A stretch of DNA of 64,000 nucleotides from Nocardioides zeae (GTDB lineage Bacteria > Actinomycetota > Actinomycetes > Propionibacteriales > Nocardioidaceae): NCBI RefSeq assembly GCF_030818655.1, contig NZ_JAUTAN010000001.1, positions 124,001-188,000 on the forward strand. The letters run 5' to 3'. The position numbers and the translations under genes are program-made. Positions 36,613-45,811 of this stretch are shown here, in pieces. Position 1 is the first letter of the stretch, and each line of letters opens with the position of its first letter. A model generated the notes under the pieces. That model saw only the letters and a list, made by a program, of their open reading frames with translations, was not told the DNA's origin and did no database searches.

Positions 36613-37682
36613 CCGCACCCACCGCGGGCAGCACGTCCGCGCTCTACGAGTCGTTCCCCTACCCGTCGCCGGATCCCGCCGGGCCGTTGATCTCCGACAC
36701 CGCGCTCGGGCTGGCGGCGGTCTTCGGTGGGTCGGAGTTGACCGGATGGCGGGTCCTCGACCTGGGGTGCGGCACGGGCCATCGCCTCGTCGCGACCGCT
36801 CTGCAGCATCCGGAGGCCGACTTCGTCGGCCTGGACGCGAGTGCGCGGTCGATCGAGGTCGCAACGGAGCTGGTAGCGCGTCACGGTGTTTCGAACGTCG
36901 AGCTTGTGCACGGGTCCGTCCCCGACGCAGAGCTCACGACGGACTTCGACCTCGTCGTGTCGACAGGAGTGCTGCACCACCTACCCGAGCCGAAGGCCGC
37001 GTTGCGCTGGGCCATCGACCAGCTGGCTGACGACGGCCTCATATACGTGTGGATGTACGGCGCGCTCGGCGAGCACGACCGCCTGCTTGATCGCGAGCTG
37101 GTGCGCGAGCTGGCTGGACCCGACACTGACGCCGGGGGATTGGCCATCGTGCGCGAGCTGGGTCTCTCGCTGCCGAGCGCTCAGTACGGCGACACGTCGC
37201 GTGGGGATGCCGCCTCGACGGCTGCGGTCGCGTCGGTGGACGCTGACGCCTACCTCAACCCGATCGTGAACGCCGTCCGATTCGACGACATCATCGAGCT
37301 GTTCGCGGGGCAGTGCGTCGACTGGCTCTCCGTCGTGAGCATCAACAACGACGGTTCCAGCCGGCTGGTCGACCTGACCGGCCGCCATCCCCTTGGCGAC
37401 CTCGCGGTCTCCGGCTCGGCCGTCTTGCCAGATGGGCTGTTGCGCGAGCGCTACGAGACCCTCGGCCCTGTGGCCCGCCTGCGCGTAATAGAGCTGATGA
37501 CCAAGCCCACCGGTGTCACCGTCGTCGCAGGGCGCGGCGACTCCATACGGGACTGCGCCGAGCGCATTGTCGACAACGTCCTAGTGGGCTCGGATGGCGC
37601 GAAGAGCACGCCGCAGCTCGCTGTGCCCCACGACCAGACGCACCCCGGACCCAACCCCGCAGCAGGAGTGAAGGGTGCCTAG
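36609..37682 (+). CDS. S-adenosylmethionine-dependent class I methyltransferase
   Basis: A 357-aa class I methyltransferase: motif I VLDLGCGTGHRLVATAL (about residues 46-62), the acidic GLDASARSIEVA and the post-motif VSTGVLHHLPEPKAAL. The C-terminal 130 residues, ending GVTVVAGRGDSIRDCAERIV, form an extra domain that also survives alone as the remnant at 14421. GTG 36609 overlaps the carbamoyltransferase stop, and its TAG overlaps the small-peptide start by 8 bp. It would methylate O, N or C on the product. The intact left-hand copy has been lost. Confidence 0.87.
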   Translation: MTAPTAGSTSALYESFPYPSPDPAGPLISDTALGLAAVFGGSELTGWRVLDLGCGTGHRLVATALQHPEADFVGLDASARSIEVATELVARHGVSNVELVHGSVPDAELTTDFDLVVSTGVLHHLPEPKAALRWAIDQLADDGLIYVWMYGALGEHDRLLDRELVRELAGPDTDAGGLAIVRELGLSLPSAQYGDTSRGDAASTAAVASVDADAYLNPIVNAVRFDDIIELFAGQCVDWLSVVSINNDGSSRLVDLTGRHPLGDLAVSGSAVLPDGLLRERYETLGPVARLRVIELMTKPTGVTVVAGRGDSIRDCAERIVDNVLVGSDGAKSTPQLAVPHDQTHPGPNPAAGVKGA

Positions 37683-37893
37683 TTCGTTCTCCCGGTTCCC
37701 AAGTGAGGAAGAGCTCCCGGACGTTGCCACGCTCTACATCGAGTCGCTGGCGGCACTTGACGAAGATTTCGACGCGGAGGAGAGGACACCGTGCTCCCCG
37801 AGCTGCCCCTCGACCGTGCAAGCTCTCGAAATGGCTGGCGGCGTGTCTCCGGCAAGCAGCGAGGCGGCACCGCCCGCCGGAGACACGCGCTGA
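37675..37893 (+). CDS. Small acidic conserved protein (paralogue of 14614-14814)
   Basis: A 72-aa protein from GTG 37675, preceded by GGAG. Its first 30 residues (VPSSFSRFPSEEELPDVATL...ESLAALDED) closely match the copy at 14614, whereas the second half (two Cys, Pro/Ser-rich, ending SEAAPPAGDTR) has drifted but keeps the same final APPA-type ending. It is the one non-catalytic gene whose two copies both look intact, which suggests each half of the cluster needs it. The family is not recognised. Just downstream the right-hand copy is broken by a large deletion. Confidence 0.72.
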   Translation: MPSSFSRFPSEEELPDVATLYIESLAALDEDFDAEERTPCSPSCPSTVQALEMAGGVSPASSEAAPPAGDTR

Positions 37894-37941
37894 TGTTTGG
37901 GAGAGCGCACACTGGAGGTTGCACGATGAGGCGCACGTCGA

Positions 37942-38321
37942 ATGCCCCGTCGGTCCGTCCGTCCGGTGCCGCCCGCGATACGCCTCGCCGGCGCCGCCGT
38001 GTGTGTCGCCGGGACGACCGCCGCGATGACGGCCAAGACCGTCGGGGTGGCGTGCGCTGTCGCACCCGGGATCGCCTTGGCCAGCGGCCGACTGTTCGAC
38101 GCGTTCGCCGATCTTCCCGGAGGTGGCTCGGGTCTCGCCTCGAGCAGGGTGTGGTGGGCCGTGGGCGCTATAGCTGTCCTGTTCCTCGTGCAGCAGGTCC
38201 TGCCCGCCGCCGCGCGGGTGGCGAGGTGGACGTCGCCTTGGATTACCAGGCGGCGCCTGAGGCCACCGCGCTCGCCGACGGGATTGTGCACGAACTCCGC
38301 GACTTAGCCGATCTCGGATGA
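37942..38321 (+). pseudogene. Deletion joint: ABC exporter N-terminus fused to the T-C didomain C-terminus
   Basis: The first part encodes VGVACAVAPGIALASGRLFDAF...WAVGAIAVLFLVQQVLPAAARV, matching residues about 30-95 of the exporter at 16364 (ACAAAPGIALASGHLVDGL...WAVGAIGVLFLAQQVVPAAARV). It then switches frame to GEVDVALDYQAAPEATALADG, matching the last 35 residues of the T-C protein at 20061 (GAVDVVVDHRAAPAAASFADR). The T-C, both exporter genes and the second T-C are thus lost in the right-hand copy. The final stop still overlaps the ATG of the acylase. Confidence 0.88.
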
Positions 38322-40453
38322 GCGCTACCAGCCATCCGCACCGGTTTGAGGGTCAGCACGGCGAAGTGAAGGTGACAACCCGGTCCGACGGGATCCGGCG
38401 CATACGGGTGCGTAGCTGGGTCGACCTCGCCCATGCGTTGGGCTGGTGCGTCGCTATTGACCGTCCGCGTCAGCTCGACGTGCTCCGCAGGACGACTCAA
38501 GGGCGCCTGGCCGAGGTGCGCGGTTCGTCTGCGGTCGACTCGGATGTCTACCACCGAAGGCTCGGTCTTGGCCGGCTGGGCCGAAAGGTCCTAGAGGGGC
38601 TGCCCACGAGTCAGGTGGAGCTCGCGGCGGCGTTCGCACGGGGGGTCAAGGCCGTTGGCCCGCCGAGCCTGCGCGACTGGGCCCCAGTGGACTCCGTCTC
38701 GGTTGCGCAGCTGTTCTTCGAGCAACTGAGCTCCGACGGGTCTGAGCTTCGTATGACCGAGGTGCTGAGACGCACGCTCCATCCGAGCGTCGTGGAGTTT
38801 CTGCTGTGCGGCGCTGATCCGGGGGGAGTGGATGCCTCAGGGCAGGAGGTCGATAGGCCCTGGCCTGAACTGCCATTCGACCAGCTGCGGTCGCTATTTG
38901 AGAGTGCTCCAATCGCGACCTCCGGGCATCGCCTCGTCGTCCGCGATACGCGACCCGCGGGGAGCAACGCCTGGGCGGTTTCGGACGGTCGGCAAACGGT
39001 ACTCGCGAACGATATGCACCTTCCGTTGACCGAACCGCCGATCTGGTATCCGTTCGAAGCCGAGGTGGCGGGTCGCGCTGTGGCCGGCGCCACCGTGCCT
39101 GGCCTGCCCTTCTTGGTCGTCGGCACGCATGATCGATTGGCGTGGGGATTCACCCGTCTGGCCAGCGACAACGCTGACCTCGTCGAACTGCCGGCCGAGC
39201 TCCGCGAGGTGCCAGGACGACCTACGCTCCCGGGCGAGTATGCCGAGCGGATCGAGACGATCCACGTCCTGGGCGCGGAGCCGGTCCAGCTCACCGTGCG
39301 CGACACCATGTACGGCCCCGTGGTGGGCACCCTGGCTGGTCGGGCCTTGGCTTTCCGCTCGTCCCTGCTCGACCCGTCGGCACTCGACTTCGGATGCGCT
39401 GGTCTTGGGGAAGCTGGTTCGGTTGAGGAGGGTATCGATGTCGTGACGCACAGCGGGCTTCCACCTGTCAACGTGGTGTTGGCTGACGCGGCGGGCGTGG
39501 TCGGGGTCACGGTTGGTGGCCGACACCGGCGCCGGTCCGGAGCGCCCCGCGGCTTCTCGTCTGCCACTGCGACGGAGCCGGACCGCCTAGCTGCATCGGA
39601 ACTGCCTCGTTTGGTGCGTCGCGACGGTCTTGTCTTGAATGCGAACAACGCCCCGGAGTCGACGCGCGATGCCGGGCTGGGATGGAACTGGTTCTCCAGC
39701 GGCCGGGCGCTGCGGATCAGCGGGCTGCTCCGCAGCGTGGAGACCCCCGGGTCGGTCGATTCACATGCTCTCCTGCAGCTCGACACCGATGCCCGGTTCT
39801 TCTGCTTCTATCGGGATTTAGCCCAGAGGTACCTCCCTGATCGCGGGGTCTTCGCAGAATTGTTGTCCGAACTGCGGTCGTGGCGGATGACCGCAGAGTG
39901 CGACGAGGTGGGACTAGCCCTCCTGGTAGCGTTTCGAGAAGTGCTGCGCGAGTCGCTGTTTCGAGCTCTGACGGTGCGCGCGAGGGCGTACGACCCCGAG
40001 TTCGTATACGTTCACCACGGCCATGAGGCGGTCCTGCGGCAGCTTTTGAGCGAAGGGCTGGCTGCGGGGTTGCACCCGCCGCCGTGGCGGGACGCACGGC
40101 ATTTCGTCGGTGCTCACCTCCTCATGGCCCGTGACGTCCTTGCCCGCCGCTCTGGCGGTCCGGGGCCGGTCAGATGGGGGTCAGTGAACCGATGGTCGCC
40201 CGACGTCGCGGTGGGCCATCCCGCCCTAGTCGACGGTCTCGCAGTGGAGCTGGCTGGCTGCATGGAGTCGGTTCTTGTGGCCGCGCCCGACTTCGGCGCC
40301 TCGATCCGAATCACGGCCGCACCTGGCACCCGGGGAGGGACGATCTCGATCCCCGGCATGGCGAGCGAACGCCCGATTCGGGAGACGGGACATGCGGTGC
40401 GACGCTGGGCGCGGGGCGAGACCTCACCACTGTTCGAGAGCGGCATCTCGTGA
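38318..40453 (+). CDS. Penicillin-acylase-family (S45) Ntn hydrolase
   Basis: A 711-aa protein of S45 penicillin/AHL-acylase type. The family motif is clear: RPAGSNAWAVSDGRQTVLAN then DMHLPLTEPPIWYPFE and GATVPGLPFLVVGTHDRLAW. The expected autocleavage is between Gly215 and Ser216, making Ser216 the N-terminal nucleophile of the beta subunit; the C-terminus has VNRWSPDVAVGH and ELAGCMESV. These enzymes remove N-acyl groups from amides. Together with the FAAL-made N-acyl start unit, a deacylation (prodrug-release) or tailoring role is attractive. No signal peptide is visible, which argues for a cytoplasmic enzyme or non-classical export. The left copy (21671) is internally deleted. ATG 38318 overlaps the upstream stop. 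Confidence 0.88.
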   Translation: MSATSHPHRFEGQHGEVKVTTRSDGIRRIRVRSWVDLAHALGWCVAIDRPRQLDVLRRTTQGRLAEVRGSSAVDSDVYHRRLGLGRLGRKVLEGLPTSQVELAAAFARGVKAVGPPSLRDWAPVDSVSVAQLFFEQLSSDGSELRMTEVLRRTLHPSVVEFLLCGADPGGVDASGQEVDRPWPELPFDQLRSLFESAPIATSGHRLVVRDTRPAGSNAWAVSDGRQTVLANDMHLPLTEPPIWYPFEAEVAGRAVAGATVPGLPFLVVGTHDRLAWGFTRLASDNADLVELPAELREVPGRPTLPGEYAERIETIHVLGAEPVQLTVRDTMYGPVVGTLAGRALAFRSSLLDPSALDFGCAGLGEAGSVEEGIDVVTHSGLPPVNVVLADAAGVVGVTVGGRHRRRSGAPRGFSSATATEPDRLAASELPRLVRRDGLVLNANNAPESTRDAGLGWNWFSSGRALRISGLLRSVETPGSVDSHALLQLDTDARFFCFYRDLAQRYLPDRGVFAELLSELRSWRMTAECDEVGLALLVAFREVLRESLFRALTVRARAYDPEFVYVHHGHEAVLRQLLSEGLAAGLHPPPWRDARHFVGAHLLMARDVLARRSGGPGPVRWGSVNRWSPDVAVGHPALVDGLAVELAGCMESVLVAAPDFGASIRITAAPGTRGGTISIPGMASERPIRETGHAVRRWARGETSPLFESGIS

Positions 40454-40798
40454 GGTATCGACGCCTCGGTGCGCCTGGCCCAGTGGTTAGCGAGATCGGG
40501 GTTGGGGACTTGGCAATCGGCTTTGACAGCCAGTCTTAGTTTGGCCGAACGGCTGGTTCTGATTGTGGCATCACACTCACAGAACGCTCGTCCAGTGCCG
40601 TGTCGAGGCTTCTCGACGGGCGCTCCGAACCGACCGGGTCGGCCTGCTGACCGCACACCAAATTCGCAGGCAGGGCCGCGACGGACCACGTGCCCTCAAC
40701 CCCCTTGTTGGGGTGCAACTCGTCATCCAGCTGTCGTATCGACGCTGGCTTTCCCAGCCCAGCTGGCTGCATCAATTATGATGCAACGGCGGTTTGAG
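40450..40798 (+). pseudogene. Broken aldo/keto reductase (paralogue of 22087-23073)
   Basis: The start RYRRLGAPGPVVSEIGVG matches RYRQLGARGPVVSEIGLG, then the frame shifts (GTWQSALTASLSLAERLVLI continues in another frame). A middle block SRRALRTDRVGLLTAH and the very end (GGCTGCATCAATTATGATGC...GGTTTGA against the intact GCINDDIVATV ending) survive. About two thirds of the gene is deleted. The GTGA overlap with the acylase stop remains. Confidence 0.88.
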
Positions 40799-40889
40799 GC
40801 CCCTTCGCAAGTGAGAATCGTTGAGGGGTAGCCCGTCAGGCGGAGGGGCGGAAGGCGTCAGGCCCCGGAGGATCAGTGGCGGGCGACCA

Positions 40890-41420
40890 AGCTGCTTCTC
40901 CTAGTGGACCCTGTAGTTGACACGCTCTACGTGCGCCTGCGTGGCGTCGCCCTCTTCTCGGTGCTTTCCTCCGGCTGATGAATTTTTCGGTGTCGAGGTC
41001 CACGTTCTCGATATGTCCGGCCGCGACGACGGCACGATAGTCCCCGACGCCGAGTCCGACGTCGAGTCCGGCGCAGGCATGGTTGGCTGCCCCGACTGCG
41101 GGGTGGTCGCAATCGGCCACGGCGGCCGGGTTCAGGTCCTGCGCGACTTACCGTGCTTCGGCCGTCCGGTGCGGGTGCGTTGGCGCAAGCGGACCTGGCG
41201 CTAACCCGAGCCGCCCTGCCCGCCGGGCGACTTGGACCGAGGACCACCCCTACGCGCCGGCCAGAGCCAAGCTAACCATCCGCGCAACGAGATGGTCGAT
41301 CGCCGAGGTGAAGCGACTCAGGCGAAGGTTGGCGCCGTTGGTGCGAAGAGATCCTCGCGTACTTCGCTACCGGCGGCGTGCCAGATCTGGATCCTACTCG
41401 CCATCGGTGGCTCACGCCCC
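40890..41420 (+). mobile_element. ISL3-family transposase fragment
   Basis: Between the two decayed genes lies an unrelated piece encoding FFGVEVHVLDMSG...GCPDCGVVAIGHGGRVQVLRDL and PCFGRPVRVRWRKRTW, the zinc-finger N-terminus of ISL3-family transposases. A frameshift follows, then WTEDHPYAPARAKLTIRATRW, the next ISL3 segment. The catalytic DDE domain and terminal inverted repeats are not seen. It is an old insertion remnant in the right-hand cluster copy. Confidence 0.78.
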
Positions 41421-41504
41421 TACCGACGACGCCCAAGAATCACGCCCGAACCATGCTGATCTGCGAAGAGCCGGTTTGAGGAGCAGCCGGCAGAGCTAGG
41501 GTAC

Positions 41505-41838
41505 GTGAGGTTTGCCATTGAGACCGCCAGGCAGCAATCCTTGGGACGGTGCCGTTTCGGCTATTGGTCCGAGATGGGCGTCGCTGGTGAGACCGAGGCT
41601 GGGTCGGCACTCAGAAATCTGCGCGGGCGCGCGCCTTCACGGCGGAGGCGGCGAAGGCGTGCCCGTCCTGGCTACGAGCCTCGACCGGTCCGTCCCGAAG
41701 CTGACAGAGATGATCGTGCCCGGCAGCAACCGGGCATCTATCGCCGTCGCTGAGCGCGTCGATTTGCGCCACGAGCGGCGCGACCCTTTCTGGGACCAAC
41801 CCGTCGAGAGTTACTCACTCAGCCAAAGAGGAGTGTGA
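41505..41838 (+). pseudogene. Decayed GNAT acetyltransferase (paralogue of 23085-23606)
   Basis: FAIETARQQSLGRCRFGYWSE and MGVAGETEAGSAL match FAVESVDRQFMGRCGFVHWPE and MGDSGETEIGWAL of the intact gene. After a frameshift the end reads LTEMIVPGSNRASIAVAERV then DLRHERRDPF, matching VTAMIAPGNQASVAVAESV and GLRHERSDVF. The N-terminal third is absent. Its end overlaps the convergent A-domain gene. Confidence 0.85.
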
Positions 41839-43396
41839 CCTCCGGGCGGTCCAATTTGCCGCTCGAGTTCTGAGGAAGCCTGTCGACGGCGATGATTCGC
41901 TGGGGCAACATGCCCCACGGGAGGATGTTCGCCAACTCTTCCCGGACCTTGGCCGCCCAGTCCCGCTCAGTCAGGTCGATGTCTCCTCCGACGCCATGCG
42001 TCGGGACGATGGCAGCTGCGAGCTGCACCTCGCCCCGCCTGCTGACAGTCGTGACTACCGCGGCGTCGCGCAGCCACGGCAGCGACCGGAGAGCGTGCTC
42101 GATCTCGCCCAGCTCGATGCGCACTCCCCGAACCTTCACCTGGTCGTCGAGCCGACCAACGAAGTGGAGCACGCCCGCTTCATCCGCGACCGTGACGTCG
42201 CCAGTCCGATACCACGGGCCGGAGCCATCAGGCGCCGTCACGAACCGCTCGCGCGTTAAGTCAGGCAGGCCGACGTAGCCTTCGCTCAGCTGCGGGCCAC
42301 TGATGAGCAGCTCGCCAGCTTCTCCCGGGGGCAGCTCACGAAGGTCCTCGCCGACAACGCGCATAGAGGAACCGGGCGCAGGACGTCCGATTGGCGTGGT
42401 CGGCCGGTCGGTGTCGAGATCCGCCGGCCTCACCGCGTGGAAGGAGTTGTAGACCGTAGTTTCGGTGATGCCATATACGTTGAACCAGAACGTGGCCGAC
42501 CCTGATCCGTGATTCCGCCACGTCCGCACTGCGGCCCTGTTGAGGCGTTCGCCCGCAAACACCACTTTGCGAAGGGGGACCTCAAGTGACTCCTCGACGA
42601 CGGTCTCGGCGACATGGCGGAAGACACTAGGGACGATGTGCAGCGTGGTGACGCCGGCGTTGGCGAGGTGCATCGCCAGCGCCCAGGGATCACGGGCCTG
42701 GCGGTCGTCGACCGTGACGAGGCAGGCACCCGCCGCCACCCCTCCCCACATCTCCCAGACGCTCACGTCAAAGGTGTAGGCGTGAAGTAGCGGCCACACC
42801 TCGTCTGTATCGAAGGTGAAGAGCGGGCAGAAACCCCTGATCATGGCCAGGACGTTCCGATGCCGGATCGGCACGCCCTTCGGCCGACCGGTGGAGCCTG
42901 AGGTGTGCAGGACGTAGGCGAGCCCGTCGCCGATCGCGCTCATGGGAACCTCCGTGTGCTCGTGAGCGGTATCCAGCGTCAGGTCGGGAACGAGCTGGAT
43001 GTCGCGGCCGTGAGGTGCCACGACATCGGCGGCGGCGTCGGCGACGAAAATCCGACGCACACCGACATCGCGGAGGACGTACTGCAAGCGCTCTGCCGGG
43101 TGGCTCGGGTCCAGGGGGACATAGGAAGCTCCCAGCCACAGCAGCGCCGCCGAGGTGAGGAAAGGGAGGTGGCCGCGCGGGACGCACAGGCCGACTTGGT
43201 CTCCTGGGGACACGCCTCGGTTTGCAAACTCGGCCGCCAAGCGGCGTACGACACCCAGCAGGGCTTTTGCGTCGAGGTCAATGCCGGGCGCGCGAAGCGC
43301 GGGAGCATTTGGAGTGAGGTCGGCTCGTGCGAGTAGCAGCTCAGGCAGTGTGCGGACTGAGGTCCACGGCGGTTGCGATGGAGTTGCGCTTTTCAT
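41819..43396 (-). CDS. Free-standing NRPS adenylation domain (minus strand)
   Basis: A 525-aa adenylation domain with no carrier: VLHTSGSTGRPKGVPI (A3), HAYTFDVSVWEMWG (A4), FNVYGITETTVYNSF (A5), GELLISGPQLSEGYVG (A6), WYRTGDV (A7), FVGRLDDQVKVRGVRIELGE (A8) and the A10 Lys in NSSGKLDRPE. By hand alignment to GrsA the pocket begins Asp-Val-Trp-His, as in serine-type codes, but the later positions do not fit Ser, so specificity is open. It must load a carrier in trans, for example on a T-C protein. ATG 43396 overlaps the stop of a PhyH remnant, and the intact left PhyH gene (23961) is its likely functional partner. The left-hand copy of this A gene is deleted. Confidence 0.92.
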   Translation of the reverse strand: MKSATPSQPPWTSVRTLPELLLARADLTPNAPALRAPGIDLDAKALLGVVRRLAAEFANRGVSPGDQVGLCVPRGHLPFLTSAALLWLGASYVPLDPSHPAERLQYVLRDVGVRRIFVADAAADVVAPHGRDIQLVPDLTLDTAHEHTEVPMSAIGDGLAYVLHTSGSTGRPKGVPIRHRNVLAMIRGFCPLFTFDTDEVWPLLHAYTFDVSVWEMWGGVAAGACLVTVDDRQARDPWALAMHLANAGVTTLHIVPSVFRHVAETVVEESLEVPLRKVVFAGERLNRAAVRTWRNHGSGSATFWFNVYGITETTVYNSFHAVRPADLDTDRPTTPIGRPAPGSSMRVVGEDLRELPPGEAGELLISGPQLSEGYVGLPDLTRERFVTAPDGSGPWYRTGDVTVADEAGVLHFVGRLDDQVKVRGVRIELGEIEHALRSLPWLRDAAVVTTVSRRGEVQLAAAIVPTHGVGGDIDLTERDWAAKVREELANILPWGMLPQRIIAVDRLPQNSSGKLDRPEVTLLFG

Positions 43397-43632
43397 AGGT
43401 CCAGTTGCGATGCGACTGCGACGGCACGCCGCGACTGCGGAGAGGAAACTGCCGGGCTGGTAAGCACGACGTGGTCGTGACGGATGGTCACTATGCTTGT
43501 GACTGCGGCCAGTTTTGGCGCTAGCCGGTGCACGATCACGGCCGTAGTGGCCGGGACGTCGGTTTCAAGCGGTTCGTTGCCGATCACGACCTGCCCTTCA
43601 CGTAGTAAGACTACAAGGAAACTGAATGACAA
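43393..43632 (-). pseudogene. C-terminal remnant of a PhyH dioxygenase (paralogue of 23961-24701)
   Basis: Only about the last 50 codons are alignable: RHDHVVLTSPAVSSPQSRRAVAVASQLDL-like against HHDRIVHASPPNASPQSRRAVAIAWQLDL-like in the intact gene. The HxD metal motif is gone. The stop overlaps the start of the A-domain gene (ATGA), preserving the original gene order. Confidence 0.85.
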
Positions 43633-43709
43633 CTATGTCAGGGCCGCAGACAGGTACTGTCTCGTGCGCTCGCGACTAGGTTTTCCGCTTCTCGGGAGGC
43701 GGTCGGAGG

Positions 43710-44184
43710 ATGAGCGTCGTGCCTCGTTCAGGTCAAAACGGACATCGTGAGCGGATTCTGCGGCAACTGCGTGATCCACGGGCAAGCAACGCCCCCAGCC
43801 ATCGCTCTGACAGCGACCATACAGGGCGTCGGACTGGCCAGGATGATCGATACTCGGCTCTTGGGTTACCACGACGTGACCCAGATCGAGTTGGCGCGAG
43901 ACCTGAAGGTCGGGCGACCTCGTAAAGGCCTAGCGACGCTCATGCGCCTGCAGGAGGTCCTGCGCGCCAAGATCGAGACGAGCAACGAGAACCGGTACAA
44001 GGTGGATCGCTGTATTCTCGCGGTCGAAGTCTTGGTCGACCTTGCCGGCAGACCCCTCGCCCGCCAGATCGGCAGTTCTGCTTGGATGATGCTGGTCCGC
44101 CGGGTGAACAGGCCCGCGAGCTCACCGAGTCGAGGCAGCTGGTCCCGATTGATCGGTGACGGGGTCGGATCCGAGTTCCGCTGA
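43710..44184 (+). pseudogene. Decayed free-standing condensation domain (paralogue of 24815-26122)
   Basis: GGAGGATG at 43706 keeps the ribosome site and start. HRERILRQLRDPRASNA corresponds to HARVRQLLRERQARNAA; after a frameshift LLGYHDVTQIELARDLKVG and LATLMRLQEVLRAKIET match ISGYHDVAQVELQGHLDTG and LAAVMRRHEALRARIET. The HHxxxDG region and the whole C-terminal half are missing, apart from a short LIGDG scrap near the end. Confidence 0.85.
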
Positions 44185-44278
44185 AACCCTCCGCAAACCC
44201 TCGACCGCGCGCGTCCTTGACGGCCGTTCGCGATAAGCTGGACCCCGCGGATCCGGTGACGCAACCTCGGAGGAGCCA

Positions 44279-45811
44279 TTGAGAACGCTATCCCAGTTGC
44301 TCGACTCGCGTGCGCAGGTGCACCCCGACGCCGTCGCTCTCATCGACGGCCCGAACCGTATGACCTATGCCGAGCTGACTGTGGCTGTCGACCAAGCGGC
44401 CGACCATCTAGTAACGCACGGAGTGCGACCGAACCAGCTCGTCGGCCTACTCGCAGATCGCGATCTTGACACCCTTGTGTGGCTGCTGGGGATCCTGGCG
44501 GCAGGGGCGGCCTATGTGCCACTCGATCCAAGCCACCCTCAGGACCGGGTCAGATACATCGCCGATGATGCGGGGCTCTCGATTGTTGTCGGCGATCGGA
44601 CCACGGCCGCGCGCGTCGGGCTGATCGATCGACACCTAATCAACCCCGGTGACCGGCGCGGACCATCTTCTCCACGTCGGCCCGCCGGGTTTGAACCAAC
44701 GCCCGACAGCACCGCCTACGTGCTTTACACAAGTGGGTCGACGGGCCGACCAAAGGGCTGCGTCGTCACCCACACCAACGTGCTCGCGCTCGTGGCCAGC
44801 ATGCGCGACCTCTATGGCCTGGCCTCGCAGGACCGGTGGGCGCTATTTGCCTCGCTGTGCTTCGACGTGTCGGTCATGGAGTTGTGGTGCACTTTTGAGT
44901 CCGGTGCGACCGCAGTGGTGGTTCCCTGGTCGTGCGTCATGTCATCTGAGGACCTCGTGGATCTCTTACGGGTGCAGGAGATCACGATCCTGTTCCAAGT
45001 TCCTTCGATTCTGCGCTACACGGTCGACGCGTTAGCCGACGAGGGCTACCCGCGCTTGCATCTGACGAGCCTTTTGGTCGGCGGTGAGGGTGTCAACCGC
45101 TCCGTGGTGTTGGAGTACTTGGACCACGCCGGCCCGAACCCACCCCGCGTGATAAACGTGTACGGGCCGACTGAGTCGACTGTCATGGCTACCGGCAAGT
45201 TACTCGATCGTTCGGCACTTGAGGGTCCGGTCGGCTCCCCCATTGGGCGGGCGCTGCCGCACCTGCGCGCCCACGTCCTCAACCCTGAGCTGAGGACGGT
45301 GAATGTAGGAGAGACCGGAGAGTTGTGGCTCTCCGGCACCGGTCTCGCCCGGGGGTACTGGAACCGTCCGGAGCTTACCGCTGAGCGATTCGTCGTACTG
45401 CCATTGGGACCCGACGCTGCGCCGCTGCGCTGTTACCGAACTGGTGACCTCGTGCGGCTACTCGACAACGGTGAGCTCGACTACCTCGGCCGCAACGACG
45501 CCCAGGTGAAGTTCCGGGGGTCGCGAGTCGAGCTGCCCGAGATTGAGGCCGCGCTCGACCTCCACCCTCTCGTGCACGCCAGCGCAGTGAGCATCGTGGA
45601 GACGGCGGTTGGCCCTGAACTGGTGGCGTGCGTGACCCCTGCGACCCGGGGGGTGGATATCCCGATTGTGGCGGTCCGCCAGATGCTACAGAAATCGCTG
45701 CCCGGTCACATGGTCCCGCGGCGGATCGTGCAAGTGGGCCGGCTCCCACTTACGACGTCCGGCAAACTCGATCGGGCGGCCGTCGGGGGGCTAGTTATCG
45801 ACGCTGAATAA
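44279..45811 (+). CDS. Free-standing NRPS adenylation domain (plus strand)
   Basis: A 510-aa A domain: VLYTSGSTGRPKGCVV (A3), LCFDVSVMELW (A4), INVYGPTESTVMATG (A5), GELWLSGTGLARGYWN (A6), YRTGDLV (A7), YLGRNDAQVKFRGSRVELPE (A8) and TTSGKLDRAA (A10). There is no carrier or condensation domain, so it charges a carrier in trans. The start is TTG 44279 behind GGAGGAG. By hand alignment the pocket begins Asp-Val-Met and does not match a code I know. It lies between the broken C domain and the terminal C-T-TE gene; no second copy is visible. Confidence 0.92.
   Translation: MRTLSQLLDSRAQVHPDAVALIDGPNRMTYAELTVAVDQAADHLVTHGVRPNQLVGLLADRDLDTLVWLLGILAAGAAYVPLDPSHPQDRVRYIADDAGLSIVVGDRTTAARVGLIDRHLINPGDRRGPSSPRRPAGFEPTPDSTAYVLYTSGSTGRPKGCVVTHTNVLALVASMRDLYGLASQDRWALFASLCFDVSVMELWCTFESGATAVVVPWSCVMSSEDLVDLLRVQEITILFQVPSILRYTVDALADEGYPRLHLTSLLVGGEGVNRSVVLEYLDHAGPNPPRVINVYGPTESTVMATGKLLDRSALEGPVGSPIGRALPHLRAHVLNPELRTVNVGETGELWLSGTGLARGYWNRPELTAERFVVLPLGPDAAPLRCYRTGDLVRLLDNGELDYLGRNDAQVKFRGSRVELPEIEAALDLHPLVHASAVSIVETAVGPELVACVTPATRGVDIPIVAVRQMLQKSLPGHMVPRRIVQVGRLPLTTSGKLDRAAVGGLVIDAE

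Noticed and set aside
41819-45811. Firm substrate assignment for the free-standing A domains
   Set aside because: The hand-aligned pocket residues (Asp-Val-Trp-His... and Asp-Val-Met...) do not match a full code I know; alignment by eye is too uncertain.
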